Part shown: positions 49,289-58,455 of the stretch, piece by piece
How positions within the stretch are numbered: position 1 is the stretch's first letter
Layout: each line of letters starts with the position of its first letter
Assembly: GCF_003595215.1 (NCBI RefSeq)
Contig: NZ_QYZP01000002.1
Location: forward strand, 186,001-250,000
DNA: 64,000 nucleotides
Reading direction: 5' to 3'
Source: Nesterenkonia natronophila
GTDB lineage: Bacteria > Actinomycetota > Actinomycetes > Actinomycetales > Micrococcaceae
Made by a program: the position numbers and the translations under genes
The notes under the pieces: generated by a model
Seen by the model: only the letters and a program-made list of their open reading frames with translations
Told to the model about the DNA's origin: nothing
Database searches by the model: none

Positions 49289-50325
49289 ACTTTGCGCAAC
49301 AGGACGCGGGACACGCTGTGATCGTCGTCTTTGGACATCACCAGCCGAGCGCGGGACCGGGTCGGCTGAATGTTCTCACGCAGATTAGGGCCGTTGATGC
49401 GCTTCCAGATGTCGGTGGCCTGCGCCACCGCCTGCTGGTCGCTGAGTCGGCTGTACTGGTGGAAGTACGCCTCGGGATTTGCGAACGCCCCATGCCTCCA
49501 GCGCATGAACCGATCCACGTACCACTGCTCTATGTGACTGGACTTGGCATCGACAAAGATCGAAAAGTCGAAGAAGTCACTCAGGGCAAGTCCAGCGGTG
49601 CCGTCCTCGCGCACTCTGGCAGGTTGGAGCACGTTGAGCCCCTCCAGAATCAGCACATCGGGCCGACGCACTACAAACCGCTCATTGGGCATGATGTCGT
49701 ACTTCACGTGAGAGTACACGGGGGCCGGCACTTCAGGGCGGCCAGACTTCACCTCGGAGACGAACCGCAGCAGACGCCGACGATCGTAGGCTTCAGGGAA
49801 CCCCTTGCGATCCATCATGCCGCGTCTGCGCAGCTCCGCATTCGGGTATAGAAAGCCGTCGGTGGTGACCAGCTCCACCCGCGGGGTGGAGGACCAGCGG
49901 CGCAGCATCTCCTGCAGCACGCGCGCTGTGGTGGATTTTCCCACGGCCACGGACCCGGCCACTCCGATGATGAATGGAGTGCGGCGGGTGGTTCCACCCA
50001 AGAAGTCGTTGGTGGCCGAGCGCAGTCTCGCCGCATTCTCGACGTAAATGTTGAGCAGTCGCGACAGCGGCAGGTACACCTGTGCCACCTCCTCCAGGGA
50101 GAGATGCTCCCCGATGCCGCGCAGTCGGTCGACGTCGTCTTGGTTCAGCGGCTGCTCCATCGACTCCGCCAGACGAGCCCAGGCCGCTCGGTCGAGCTCG
50201 ACAAAGGGGGAATAGTGCGTTGACTCATTGTCCAGCGGGGGGGAACCAGCCCAGGGTGCCGTTCCACTGACCTCCGGAGGAACAGGCACAGGGGCAGTGC
50301 GCGGGTGGACGGGCTGGGATTGCAC
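49285..50325 (-). CDS. coaA: Pantothenate kinase, type I
   Basis: First step of coenzyme A synthesis: ATP + pantothenate to 4'-phosphopantothenate. Walker [16 protein letters not shown], then [26 protein letters not shown] and EGLNVLQ are typical. The start is uncertain: GTG at 50325 (346 residues) has TATCGT 7 nt upstream, while ATGs at 50352, 50358 and 50391 are in frame. The most upstream one would overlap the glmS start. The first 35 residues are Pro-rich and poorly conserved. The M15 gene downstream is coupled. Confidence 0.93.
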   Translation of the reverse strand: MQSQPVHPRTAPVPVPPEVSGTAPWAGSPPLDNESTHYSPFVELDRAAWARLAESMEQPLNQDDVDRLRGIGEHLSLEEVAQVYLPLSRLLNIYVENAARLRSATNDFLGGTTRRTPFIIGVAGSVAVGKSTTARVLQEMLRRWSSTPRVELVTTDGFLYPNAELRRRGMMDRKGFPEAYDRRRLLRFVSEVKSGRPEVPAPVYSHVKYDIMPNERFVVRRPDVLILEGLNVLQPARVREDGTAGLALSDFFDFSIFVDAKSSHIEQWYVDRFMRWRHGAFANPEAYFHQYSRLSDQQAVAQATDIWKRINGPNLRENIQPTRSRARLVMSKDDDHSVSRVLLRKV

Positions 50326-50332
50326 AGGGGAC

Positions 50333-50338
50333 ACGATA
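50333..50338 (-). promoter_or_regulatory. -10 box for leaderless coaA
   Basis: TATCGT on the minus strand, 7 nt before the GTG at 50325. It lies back to back with the glmS -10 at 50377-50382. Confidence 0.42.
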
Positions 50339-50376
50339 CCGCCTACCACCATCTCCATTTCCCATTGTCTCCACGG

Positions 50377-50382
50377 TATTGT
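50377..50382 (+). promoter_or_regulatory. -10 box for leaderless glmS
   Basis: TATTGT, then GAGGCTC (7 nt), then ATG 50390. No usable -35 hexamer is seen. Confidence 0.5.
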
Positions 50383-50389
50383 GAGGCTC

Positions 50390-52255
50390 ATGTGTGGAAT
50401 CGTTGGTTATATCGGGTTGCCGGAGAAGTCTGTTGAGCACCATGCCTTGGATGTGCTCGTGGAGGGTTTGCGGCGTTTGGAATATCGCGGCTATGACTCT
50501 GCGGGTGTGGCGACTGTGGCCGGAGGGGCGGTGGAGGCCCGGAAGAAGTCAGGGAAGTTGGCGAACCTGATTGCAGAAATTGAGCAGGTACCGCTGACTC
50601 CGGCGTCGGTGGGTATTGGTCATACGCGGTGGGCCACCCATGGAGGTCCGACAGATCTGAACGCACATCCGCACTTCGGTGATGATGGCCGGTTGGCGGT
50701 GATTCATAACGGGATCATTGAGAATTTTGCGCAGCTGCGCCAGCGGTTGTCCTTGGCCGGGCATGTGTTCGAGTCACAGACCGATACCGAGGTCGCCGCA
50801 AAGCTGATCGGGGAGGCTTTCCAGAACACTGGAGATCTGACGGAGGCGATGCGCCAGGCGGTCAATGATCTTGAAGGTGCCTTTACGTTATTGGTGGTCC
50901 ACCCTGATCAGCCGGATCGTGTGGTGGCGGCTCGGCGGAACTCCCCGTTGGTGGTGGGCCTCGGCGAGGGTGAGAACTTCTTGGGCAGCGATGTCTCCGG
51001 TTTCATCGACTTCACCCGTGAGGCGGTGGAGCTGGAGCAGGATCAGATTGTGACGATCACTGCTGGGGATGTCTCCATCATCAATTTCGACGGGTCTGCT
51101 GCAGCGGGGAAGCGGTTCCACATCGATTGGGACGCTACGGCTGCGGAGAAGGGCGGCTATGACTCCTTCATGGAGAAGGAGATCAATGAGCAGCCTAAGG
51201 CGGTGGAGGACACCCTGTTGGGGCGCACTGACGCGGAGGGCCGGTTGACCTTGGATGAGCTGCGAATCAGTCCTGAGCAGCTCAAGAACACCTCGAAGAT
51301 TATTGTGCTTGCCTGTGGGACGGCTGCGTATGCGGGTACGGTGGCGAAATACGCGATTGAGCATTGGACTCGGATTCCGGTGGAGGTCGAGTTGGCTCAT
51401 GAGTTCCGGTACCGGGATCCGATCATAGATGCGTCCACTTTGGTGGTGTCGATCTCTCAGTCGGGGGAGACGATGGACACTTTGATGGCGGTCCGCTACG
51501 CGAAGGAGCAGGGCGCCCGGACGCTGAGCATCTGTAACACCAACGGTTCCACGATTCCTCGGGAGTCAGATGCGGTGCTGTATCTGCACGCGGGCCCGGA
51601 GATCGCGGTGGCTTCGACGAAGGCGTTTCTCGCGATGATCGCAGCGAGTTATCTGTTGGGGTTGTATCTGGCGCAGCTGCGGGGTCAGTTGTTCTCAGGT
51701 CAGATCAGTGACATTTTGGCGGACCTGCACAAGATTCCGGCGAAGATTCAGACGATTCTGGATTCGGCTGTGGACATCAAGAGCTTGGCCCAGGCGATGG
51801 CGCAGACCCCGAGCGTGTTGTTCCTGGGCCGGCATGTAGGGTTCCCGGTGGCGATGGAGGGTGCGTTGAAGCTCAAAGAGCTGGCATACATCCATGCGGA
51901 GGGTTTCGCTGCCGGTGAGTTGAAGCACGGGCCGATTGCGTTGATTGAGGAGGGCCAGCCGGTATTCGTGGTGGTGCCTTCACCCCGTGGCCGGGATTCG
52001 CTGCACGGGAAGGTGGTCTCCAATATTCAGGAGGTGCGGGCCCGGGGCGCGAAGACCATCACTGTCGCGGAGGAGGGCGACGAGGCTGTGCGCGAATTTT
52101 CGGAGAACGTGTTCTTTGTCCCCGAGACTCAGCCGCTGCTCATGCCCCTGCTGACCACGGTGCCGCTGCAGATCTTCGCCTGTGCCCTGGCCAGCGAGAA
52201 GGGCTATGACGTGGATCAGCCCCGCAACCTCGCCAAATCCGTCACCGTGGAGTAA
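50390..52255 (+). CDS. glmS: Glutamine--fructose-6-phosphate aminotransferase (isomerising)
   Basis: Makes glucosamine 6-phosphate for cell-wall UDP-GlcNAc. 621 residues. The N-terminal glutaminase domain begins MCGIVGYIG, where Cys2 becomes the N-terminal nucleophile after Met removal; this fixes the start at 50390. GHTRWATHG and HNGIIENF belong to the same domain. Two SIS isomerase domains follow ([18 protein letters not shown]) and the C-terminus is AKSVTVE. No glmS ribozyme was seen, and the short leader leaves no space for one. Codons differ slightly from neighbours, with many TTG/GTG. Confidence 0.97.
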   Translation: MCGIVGYIGLPEKSVEHHALDVLVEGLRRLEYRGYDSAGVATVAGGAVEARKKSGKLANLIAEIEQVPLTPASVGIGHTRWATHGGPTDLNAHPHFGDDGRLAVIHNGIIENFAQLRQRLSLAGHVFESQTDTEVAAKLIGEAFQNTGDLTEAMRQAVNDLEGAFTLLVVHPDQPDRVVAARRNSPLVVGLGEGENFLGSDVSGFIDFTREAVELEQDQIVTITAGDVSIINFDGSAAAGKRFHIDWDATAAEKGGYDSFMEKEINEQPKAVEDTLLGRTDAEGRLTLDELRISPEQLKNTSKIIVLACGTAAYAGTVAKYAIEHWTRIPVEVELAHEFRYRDPIIDASTLVVSISQSGETMDTLMAVRYAKEQGARTLSICNTNGSTIPRESDAVLYLHAGPEIAVASTKAFLAMIAASYLLGLYLAQLRGQLFSGQISDILADLHKIPAKIQTILDSAVDIKSLAQAMAQTPSVLFLGRHVGFPVAMEGALKLKELAYIHAEGFAAGELKHGPIALIEEGQPVFVVVPSPRGRDSLHGKVVSNIQEVRARGAKTITVAEEGDEAVREFSENVFFVPETQPLLMPLLTTVPLQIFACALASEKGYDVDQPRNLAKSVTVE

Positions 52256-52262
52256 ACCCCCG

Positions 52263-52622
52263 GTGATCATCGGAATCGGAGTCGACGTCGTGGCTGTCTC
52301 TCGCTTCGCTGAGCAGCTGCGGCGGGCCCCAGCTCTGCGCGAAAGGCTCTTCACCCCCGCCGAGCGGGGACTGAACGTTCGCTCCCTCGCTGCTCGATTC
52401 GCTGCGAAAGAGGCGGTGGCAAAGGCTCTGGGTGCCCCCGCCGGAATGAATTGGCAGGATTGTCAGGTGGTCTGTGACTCAGCAGGTGACCCTCATGTTG
52501 AGGTGGTTGGAACGGTGGCTGAGGCAGCTCACGCGAAGGGAGTAGAGCGGTGGCACCTGTCGATGTCCCATGACGGTGACCTCGCTACCGGGATGGTGGT
52601 GGCCGAAGGGTCGCTACAGTAG
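52263..52622 (+). CDS. acpS: Holo-[acyl-carrier-protein] synthase
   Basis: Transfers 4'-phosphopantetheine from CoA to ACP. 119 residues, normal. [14 protein letters not shown] at the start and [16 protein letters not shown] contain the Mg-binding Asp and Glu; [20 protein letters not shown] is the C-terminal signature. GTG 52263 lies 7 nt after glmS. It uses CoA, the product of the coaA pathway encoded next door. Confidence 0.95.
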   Translation: MIIGIGVDVVAVSRFAEQLRRAPALRERLFTPAERGLNVRSLAARFAAKEAVAKALGAPAGMNWQDCQVVCDSAGDPHVEVVGTVAEAAHAKGVERWHLSMSHDGDLATGMVVAEGSLQ

Positions 52623-52638
52623 GCACCAGGAGGTGGCC

Positions 52639-54129
52639 ATGCTCGTTAACGTCTACACCGGAGATCAGATTCGTGCGGCCGAGAAGCCCCTTCTGGATAC
52701 CGGATACGGCCCTGCCCTGATGGGGCGGGCCGCCTACGGGCTGGCCCATCACATCGCCCATCACCACTCCTCGGCGCGCGGCCGTGGACTCTACGGTGCG
52801 CGGATCACCGCCCTGATCGGGCCCGGGAACAATGGCGGCGACGGACTATACGCACTTGCCCACTTGGCCCGACGGGGAGCAGCTGTCGCCGCAGTGCTCA
52901 CCCGAGACCGTGCCCACCCCGAGGGCCTGCAGGCCTTCCGTGCAGCCGGAGGTCGGGTGGTGGATCACATTCCCCCATCAACTGAGGTACTGGTAGATGC
53001 GGTGGTGGGTACCGGCTTTCGTGGAGATTTCGTCCGCCCTCAGGTGCCGGGTCTGGAGATCCTCAACGACGACGCCGCACTCCGACCTCTAGTGGTGGCC
53101 TGTGATCTGCCTTCGGGAGTCAACGCCGACACCGGAGCCGCCGGTGAAGGCGTGATCGCCGCGGACCTCTCGGTGACCTTCGGCGGCATGAAACAGGGGC
53201 TGATCGCCGGACGCGGCGGCACACTCAGCGGCATGCTGCACACTGTGCCTATCGGACTTGAACGACATCTTCCGAAAACCCCGGTGCGGCTGACGAGTGT
53301 GCAGGAACCCACCAATGTCTCCTCACCCCTCCCCACTGACCACAAGTACTCCCGGGGGGTCCTGCACCTGGTAGCCGGGTCCTCCGCCTTCCCGGGCGCT
53401 GCACTGCTCACTGCGGGAGCTGCGGTCAGCACAGGGGTGGGGATGGTGGTCCTCCAGGCCCCCGAGGCAGTACGTTCACGGGTCATCAGCGCCTACCCGG
53501 AGGTGGTGGGTGTCCCGCCATCAAGCACCCCTGCGGCAATGGACAGAAGTGACGGCGTCGTCATTGGTCCTGGACTCGGTGACCAGCCGCAACTGCTCTC
53601 CGAAGCTGAAGCTGTCTTGGAGCACGTGCTGGAGTCGGGAACCGCGTGCGTCCTTGATGCCTCCGGGCTCGGGCTCATAAGGGACCAACTGCGCCGACGA
53701 GGAGGACTGAGCACGAACGTCCTCATCACCCCCCATGTGGGCGAGGCGCGCCGGATCGCGGTCATGCTCCGTGACCGGGTGCTGGCATCCATGTTGGACA
53801 GTGGTTCCGCCAAGGCTGACCCTGTGGAGGCTGCACGGAGAGTGGCGGGGAGCTTAGACTGCAGCGTCTTGCTCAAAGGGTCCACCACTGTGGTGGCGTC
53901 GCCGCAGGGTGAGGTGTTGCTTCACCGGGCTCAGGCCCCGGGACTGGCCACGGCTGGCACGGGGGATGTGCTCAGCGGAATCCTTGGTGCGCTGTGCGCC
54001 ACGCAGGAACAGGACTGGTTGACCGTCGCCGCCCAGGGTGTGAGCATGCACACCGCTGCAGTACAACGGATCGACCCGGAAGGACGGGGCCGCTTTGGCG
54101 CCTCAGCCGTGGTGAGGGCGATGGGCTGA
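52639..54129 (+). CDS. nnrD: Bifunctional NAD(P)H-hydrate epimerase / dehydratase
   Basis: Repairs hydrated NADH and NADPH. 496 residues. N-terminal YjeF epimerase domain (about 1-215, with GPGNNGGDGLYALAHLARRG and DLPSGVNADTG) and C-terminal carbohydrate-kinase-like dehydratase domain (about 235-496, with VAGSSAFPGAALLT, ITPHVGEARRI and GLATAGTGDVLSG). ATG 52639 follows AGGAGGTGG; the frame upstream to 52570 overlaps acpS. Confidence 0.95.
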   Translation: MLVNVYTGDQIRAAEKPLLDTGYGPALMGRAAYGLAHHIAHHHSSARGRGLYGARITALIGPGNNGGDGLYALAHLARRGAAVAAVLTRDRAHPEGLQAFRAAGGRVVDHIPPSTEVLVDAVVGTGFRGDFVRPQVPGLEILNDDAALRPLVVACDLPSGVNADTGAAGEGVIAADLSVTFGGMKQGLIAGRGGTLSGMLHTVPIGLERHLPKTPVRLTSVQEPTNVSSPLPTDHKYSRGVLHLVAGSSAFPGAALLTAGAAVSTGVGMVVLQAPEAVRSRVISAYPEVVGVPPSSTPAAMDRSDGVVIGPGLGDQPQLLSEAEAVLEHVLESGTACVLDASGLGLIRDQLRRRGGLSTNVLITPHVGEARRIAVMLRDRVLASMLDSGSAKADPVEAARRVAGSLDCSVLLKGSTTVVASPQGEVLLHRAQAPGLATAGTGDVLSGILGALCATQEQDWLTVAAQGVSMHTAAVQRIDPEGRGRFGASAVVRAMG

Positions 54130-54196
54130 GAATTCAGAATGGTCGCTTGTCCGGCCACCTGTGGATGAACTGTTAAGCCGTCTCTGCTTGTCCCGG

Positions 54197-54202
54197 TACC
54201 CT
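54197..54202 (+). promoter_or_regulatory. -10 box for leaderless alr
   Basis: TACCCT ends 7 nt before ATG 54210. Confidence 0.45.
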
Positions 54203-54209
54203 GGGGTCC

Positions 54210-55340
54210 ATGAAGTTACCGGAGCGTGCGGCCGTCATCGACGCCTCTGCCATCGCCCACAACGTGCGAACTATTGCCGAATACGTCCGGCCGGCCAAGG
54301 TGCTGGCGGCGGTCAAAGCGGATGGTTACGGTCACGGCCTGATGACCGCCGCGCAGGCGGCGCTGCGCGGAGGGGCGGACTGGTTGGGCGTTGCCCATAT
54401 TGCTGAGGCCCTGCAGCTGCGCGCTGAGGGAATTGAGGCTCCGCTGTTGGCATGGCTGCACACTCAGGACACAGACTTCGCCGCCGGAATCGAAGCCCAT
54501 ATTGACCTCGGCGTTTCCGGTTGGGATCTCGACCCCATCGCTGAAGCGGCCAACGTCCTTCACGAACCAGCCCGAGTGCACCTGAAGGTGGACACAGGGC
54601 TTGGCAGAAACGGGGCGACCATGGCCGACTGGCCGGAACTGGTTCGCCGCGCGGCGGACTTCAAGAACCGCGGCTTAATCAGCGTGGAGGGCATCTTCAC
54701 CCATATGGCTGTCGCTGATGAGCCGGACCGCAGAGAGACTGACGAGCAGCTGGAGGCTTTCCACGAGGCCCTGGCAATCGCCGAACGGCACGGAATCGTT
54801 CCGGATCTTCGGCACGTGGCCAATACCCCAGCGGCGCTGTCCCGACCGGATGCGCACTTCGACATGGTCCGAGTAGGCGTGGGCGTGTACGGCCACAGCC
54901 CGTTCGCCGACCGCACCGGAGCATCCCTGGGACTCAGGCCGGCCATGGAGCTGCGCACCACTGTGGCCAATGTCAAGACGGTTCCGGCGGGCCAGGGCAT
55001 AAGTTACGGGCTGACCCACAGGGTGGAGGCGCCTACCAAATTAGGCCTGATCCCTCTGGGCTATGCCGACGGCATTCCACGCATCGCAGTCGGGGCGCCG
55101 GTTCTGATCCGGGGACGCAGGTACTGCTCCGCGGGCCGGGTCGCGATGGATCAGTTCGTGGTGGACCTCGGAGACGATTCCGATGTGGAAGTCGGTGATG
55201 AAGTGGTCGTCTTCGGCGGAGAATCGGGCATTGAGGCCGCCGAATGGGGAACTGCGGCCGGCACTATTAACTACGAGATCGTCACGCGGATCGGCGCACG
55301 CGTCCCGCGGGTGGTGGTCAACGCGGAGCCGAGCCTGTGA
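54210..55340 (+). CDS. alr: Alanine racemase
   Basis: PLP enzyme giving D-Ala for peptidoglycan. 376 residues. The PLP lysine is in VLAAVKADGYGHG near the N-terminus; the second catalytic base, Tyr, is in GQGISYGLTH. RVGVGVYGHSPF and RVAMDQFVVDLG are conserved. ATG 54210 has a TACCCT -10 box 7 nt before it. The stop overlaps the tsaE GTG (GTGA), so alr heads an operon with tsaE, tsaB, rimI and tsaD. Confidence 0.97.
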   Translation: MKLPERAAVIDASAIAHNVRTIAEYVRPAKVLAAVKADGYGHGLMTAAQAALRGGADWLGVAHIAEALQLRAEGIEAPLLAWLHTQDTDFAAGIEAHIDLGVSGWDLDPIAEAANVLHEPARVHLKVDTGLGRNGATMADWPELVRRAADFKNRGLISVEGIFTHMAVADEPDRRETDEQLEAFHEALAIAERHGIVPDLRHVANTPAALSRPDAHFDMVRVGVGVYGHSPFADRTGASLGLRPAMELRTTVANVKTVPAGQGISYGLTHRVEAPTKLGLIPLGYADGIPRIAVGAPVLIRGRRYCSAGRVAMDQFVVDLGDDSDVEVGDEVVVFGGESGIEAAEWGTAAGTINYEIVTRIGARVPRVVVNAEPSL

Positions 55341-55975
55341 TCGATCCGGCTCGCCCATCCGCGGAGCTGCCGGGGGAGAACTGGCAGCTCCAGAAAGAAT
55401 TCTCCGATCTGGAGGCTACGGCGGAGTTCGCCCATGCGCTCGCCGGGGAGCTGAGGTCAGGGGATTTGGTGGTGCTCACCGGCGGGCTCGGTGCAGGAAA
55501 AACCACTTTCACACGCGCGCTCGCTCACGCGCTAGGGGTCAGAGGCCAGGTGAGCTCGCCCACGTTCACCATGTCTCGAATCCATGCCAGTGCCGGCGGC
55601 GACGCCCCGAGATTGGTCCACGTGGACGCCTACCGCACCGACGCCGCCGGCCTGGAGTCGCTGGACCTCCTGTCAACCTTGGACGACTCAGTCACAGTGG
55701 TCGAATGGGGTCGCGGTCTGGTGGAGCGGGCACTGGTGGGCGACTCCGGCTCTTGGCTGGACCTGGAACTTGGCCAACCCCCGGTGTCCTCCGTCCGGCC
55801 AGGGGCGGGGGCCGGTTCCGAAGAATCCTCAGGCGGCGGCCCCGTCATTGAGACTGATTTCAGTGAGTCCGAAGGGGACATCCTAGGGTCACCGCGCCAG
55901 GCAGTGCTGCGCGGCTACGGAGCGCGGTGGGCAACCGTGCCGCAGGTGCTCGACCGACTCAACAGGCGGCGCTGA
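55337..55975 (+). CDS. tsaE: tRNA threonylcarbamoyladenosine ATPase TsaE, with extra low-complexity segment
   Basis: ATPase that drives the TsaB-TsaD complex in making t6A37 of ANN-decoding tRNAs. 212 residues. Walker A TGGLGAGKTTFTRAL, SSPTFTMSR and the HVDAYRTD and VVEWG motifs are present. Compared with the usual 150-170 residues there is a Gly/Ser/Glu-rich insertion at about residues 153-185 before the final QAVLRGYGARW strand. GTG start coupled to alr. Confidence 0.93.
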   Translation: MIDPARPSAELPGENWQLQKEFSDLEATAEFAHALAGELRSGDLVVLTGGLGAGKTTFTRALAHALGVRGQVSSPTFTMSRIHASAGGDAPRLVHVDAYRTDAAGLESLDLLSTLDDSVTVVEWGRGLVERALVGDSGSWLDLELGQPPVSSVRPGAGAGSEESSGGGPVIETDFSESEGDILGSPRQAVLRGYGARWATVPQVLDRLNRRR

Positions 55976-56032
55976 TACGCCTGGAATCACAGCCCGCAGG
56001 GAGAGTGGTCCTGAGTTGACTGAGTTGCTCGC

Positions 56033-56038
56033 TACCAT
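56033..56038 (+). promoter_or_regulatory. Possible -10 box for tsaB
   Basis: TACCAT ends 6 nt before the GTG at 56045; TTGACT at 56016 is too close to serve as its -35. Confidence 0.35.
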
Positions 56039-56044
56039 GGTGGG

Positions 56045-56719
56045 GTGCTTCTGCTAACCATCGACTCCTCGGCTGGTGCCTCAGTCGCCCTCACTCGCGA
56101 CGGTGCGCCTCTAGATGCCTGGCGTACAGAGCAGACCACCTCACACGCGGAAGTCCTTGCTCCGGCAGTTCAGCGAATGATGATCGGGGCAGGAGTGACC
56201 GGCGCGGATCTCGATGGTGTGGCGGTGGGTGTGGGACCGGGACCCTTCACCGGATTGCGGGTGGGGCTCGCATTGGCACATGCGCTCGCCGAGGCGTGGC
56301 GCAAGCCGCTGCACGGAATCTGCAGTCTGGACTCACTTGCTCTGCGTGCAACCGACGCGGGAGTCGAGGGTGAATTTCTCGTGGCCACCGACGCCCGGCG
56401 TCGCGAGGTCTACTGGGCCCAGTACATCAGGGATGAGAAAGGTTCGCGTTTGGTCCGGGGGCCCTTTGGGGCTTCTGCCACGGACCTTCCGGAACTGCCC
56501 GCAGTGGGCGCCGGGCTGGGACTGTACCCACAGGAGCTGCGCCCCGCCACGATGGATGAGGACCCGTCCGCGTGGGTGCCCGATGCTGCCGAGCTGGGTC
56601 AGTTGGCCGAAGGGGCGCTCGTCGGTGAGCTTCACGGGGTGTTGTGCCAGGCGCGCCCGCTCTACCTGCGCGAATCTGACGCGCAAGTGCCTGTGCAGAT
56701 GCGCCAGGGAGGCTCCTGA
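56045..56719 (+). CDS. tsaB: tRNA threonylcarbamoyladenosine modification protein TsaB
   Basis: Inactive Kae1-like partner that dimerises with TsaD. 224 residues. ASKHA fold opening LLLTIDSSAGASVALTRDG, with GVAVGVGPGPFTGLRVGLALAHALAEA and DARRREVYWAQY. GTG start at 56045. rimI follows after 103 nt, which contain copy B of the palindromic repeat. Confidence 0.94.
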   Translation: MLLLTIDSSAGASVALTRDGAPLDAWRTEQTTSHAEVLAPAVQRMMIGAGVTGADLDGVAVGVGPGPFTGLRVGLALAHALAEAWRKPLHGICSLDSLALRATDAGVEGEFLVATDARRREVYWAQYIRDEKGSRLVRGPFGASATDLPELPAVGAGLGLYPQELRPATMDEDPSAWVPDAAELGQLAEGALVGELHGVLCQARPLYLRESDAQVPVQMRQGGS

Positions 56720-56738
56720 TGGTTCATCCACGCAAGAT

Positions 56739-56820
56739 CGCGTCGCGGGATGTGGGAAATGAGACCGCCAAGAGGTGCTGTTTCCCACATCCAGCGACGC
56801 TCTGCGCGGGTGGGGGTGCA
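56739..56820 (+). repeat. Palindromic repeat, copy B (63-bp stem plus G-rich flank)
   Basis: GCGTCGCGGGATGTGGGAAA (56740-56759) pairs with TTTCCCACATCCAGCGACGC (56781-56800) at 19 of 20 positions around a 21-nt loop. GACGCTCTGC and a G-rich run follow. It matches the minus strand of copy A at 41784-41846 in size, arm sequence and right flank, with paired compensatory changes. Confidence 0.82.
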
Positions 56821-56822
56821 GC

Positions 56823-57368
56823 GTGAGCACTGAATCGCCGATCCCCGGCACCTCAATCCGGCCGATGACTGCCCAGGATGTGCCCCAGGCCAGCCAGCTG
56901 GAGCGCCGGCTTTTTCCACATGACGCGTGGCCCGAGCGTTTCTTCTACGATGAGCTGGCCCAAGCAGAGCCGAGCGTGGAGCCGCACCGGGCCACGCGTG
57001 CCTACTGGGTGGCCGAGAAGGGTGACCGACTGCTGGGGTATGCCGGCATGATGTGCGTGCTGCCGTTAGCCGATGTCCAGACTCTGGCCGTGGCCCCCGA
57101 GGCCCAGGGCAGGGGACTGGGCTCCCACCTCCTGGACCTGATCGAACAGGAGGCGCGACGCAGGGGAGCGGAGGACCTTCTCCTGGAGGTGCGCCAGGAC
57201 AACCCGAGGGCCCAAAAGTTGTACCTGCGCAGCGGATTCGAACAGATTCATCTGCGGCGAGAGTACTATCCGGATGGCGGCGACGCGCTCATCATGCGTA
57301 AACGGCTCGCCGAACCTCCGCCCAGAGTTGGGCCCATCGGCAGCGACAGGAGAGGCGCCCATGAGTGA
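56823..57368 (+). CDS. rimI: GNAT acetyltransferase, RimI-like
   Basis: Likely acetylates the N-terminal residue of bS18 or other proteins. 181 residues with one GNAT domain: [48 protein letters not shown] (acetyl-CoA binding Q/RxxGxG/A) and [32 protein letters not shown] 56823 is chosen because the frame from 56775 starts inside the palindromic repeat. Overlaps tsaD by 8 nt. Confidence 0.93.
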   Translation: MSTESPIPGTSIRPMTAQDVPQASQLERRLFPHDAWPERFFYDELAQAEPSVEPHRATRAYWVAEKGDRLLGYAGMMCVLPLADVQTLAVAPEAQGRGLGSHLLDLIEQEARRRGAEDLLLEVRQDNPRAQKLYLRSGFEQIHLRREYYPDGGDALIMRKRLAEPPPRVGPIGSDRRGAHE

Positions 57369-58434
57369 ACCGCTCGTGCTCGGCATTGAAACCTCATGCG
57401 ACGAGACCGGAATCGGAATTGTGCGTGGAACCCGGCTGCTGGCCAACGAGGTGGCCTCCTCCATGGATGAGCATGTCCGATTCGGTGGGGTCATCCCGGA
57501 GATCGCCGCTCGCGCTCACTTGGAGGCGTTCACCCCCACACTGCGCACAGCGCTGGAGACAGCTGGTGTGGAGCTGCGCGAGATCGATGCGATCGCGGTG
57601 ACCGCGGGGCCAGGATTGGCAGGAGCACTGATGGTGGGGCTCTCGGCCGCCAAGGGGTTGGCATTGGCTGCTGACAAGCCGCTCTACGGTGTTAACCATT
57701 TGGTGGCCCACGTTGCGGTCGCCCTGGTCGATCACGACGCTGCCAGCTCGCCGCTGGCTCCGAACACCGCGGCGCTCCTGGTCTCGGGCGGGCACACCGA
57801 AATCCTCCGGGTGGGATCGCTGGCTCGTGATGTGGAGCTGCTCGGGTCCACCATCGATGACGCCGCCGGCGAGGCCTTTGACAAGACCGCGCGCCTGCTG
57901 GGACTGGGATACCCTGGCGGGCCCGCGATCGACGCCGCCGCGCGGATGGGGGACCCGAAGGCGTTTCGGTTTCCCCGCGGGCTGACGATGCCCAAGTTTG
58001 AAGGGACCGTCCAGAGCCCCGGTAAGCACCGGCACAACTGGTCCTTCTCCGGACTGAAGACAGCAGTGGCCCGGGCCGCAGAACAGTTTGAGGCTCAGGG
58101 TCTTGCCGTTCCAACAGCCGACCTCGCGGCCAGCTTTCAGGAGGCGGTGGTGGATGTGCTCACTGCCAAGGCGGTACGGGCCTGTCAGGAGCACGGGCTG
58201 ACGAGCATGTTATTGGGTGGGGGAGTCGCGGCCAACTCGCGGCTGCGCGAGCTGCTCGCACAGCGCTGCGCCGACGCCGGGGTCGAACTGACAGTGCCGC
58301 CGATCCCACTGTGTACTGATAATGGCGCGATGGTCGCCGCGCTGGGAGCTCAGCTGGTCAGTGCGGGAGCGCAGGCGTCGTCGTTAGAAATCCCTGCCGA
58401 TTCCAGCCTCCCAGTTGAGCGCATAGTCATCTGA
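57361..58434 (+). CDS. tsaD: tRNA N6-adenosine threonylcarbamoyltransferase TsaD
   Basis: Transfers the threonylcarbamoyl group to A37 of ANN-decoding tRNAs. 357 residues. Opens with [15 protein letters not shown]; the metal-binding His pair is in [24 protein letters not shown] and [15 protein letters not shown] are typical. ATG 57361 lies within the end of rimI. It converges on the ligase gene at 58456 with a 21-nt gap. Confidence 0.97.
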   Translation: MSEPLVLGIETSCDETGIGIVRGTRLLANEVASSMDEHVRFGGVIPEIAARAHLEAFTPTLRTALETAGVELREIDAIAVTAGPGLAGALMVGLSAAKGLALAADKPLYGVNHLVAHVAVALVDHDAASSPLAPNTAALLVSGGHTEILRVGSLARDVELLGSTIDDAAGEAFDKTARLLGLGYPGGPAIDAAARMGDPKAFRFPRGLTMPKFEGTVQSPGKHRHNWSFSGLKTAVARAAEQFEAQGLAVPTADLAASFQEAVVDVLTAKAVRACQEHGLTSMLLGGGVAANSRLRELLAQRCADAGVELTVPPIPLCTDNGAMVAALGAQLVSAGAQASSLEIPADSSLPVERIVI

Positions 58435-58455
58435 GCCCCGGGCTGGACCAAGCGC

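Noticed and set aside
50200..50389. glmS ribozyme or other riboswitch upstream of glmS
   Set aside because: The -10 box lies 7 nt from the ATG, leaving no leader, and upstream DNA is the coaA coding region.
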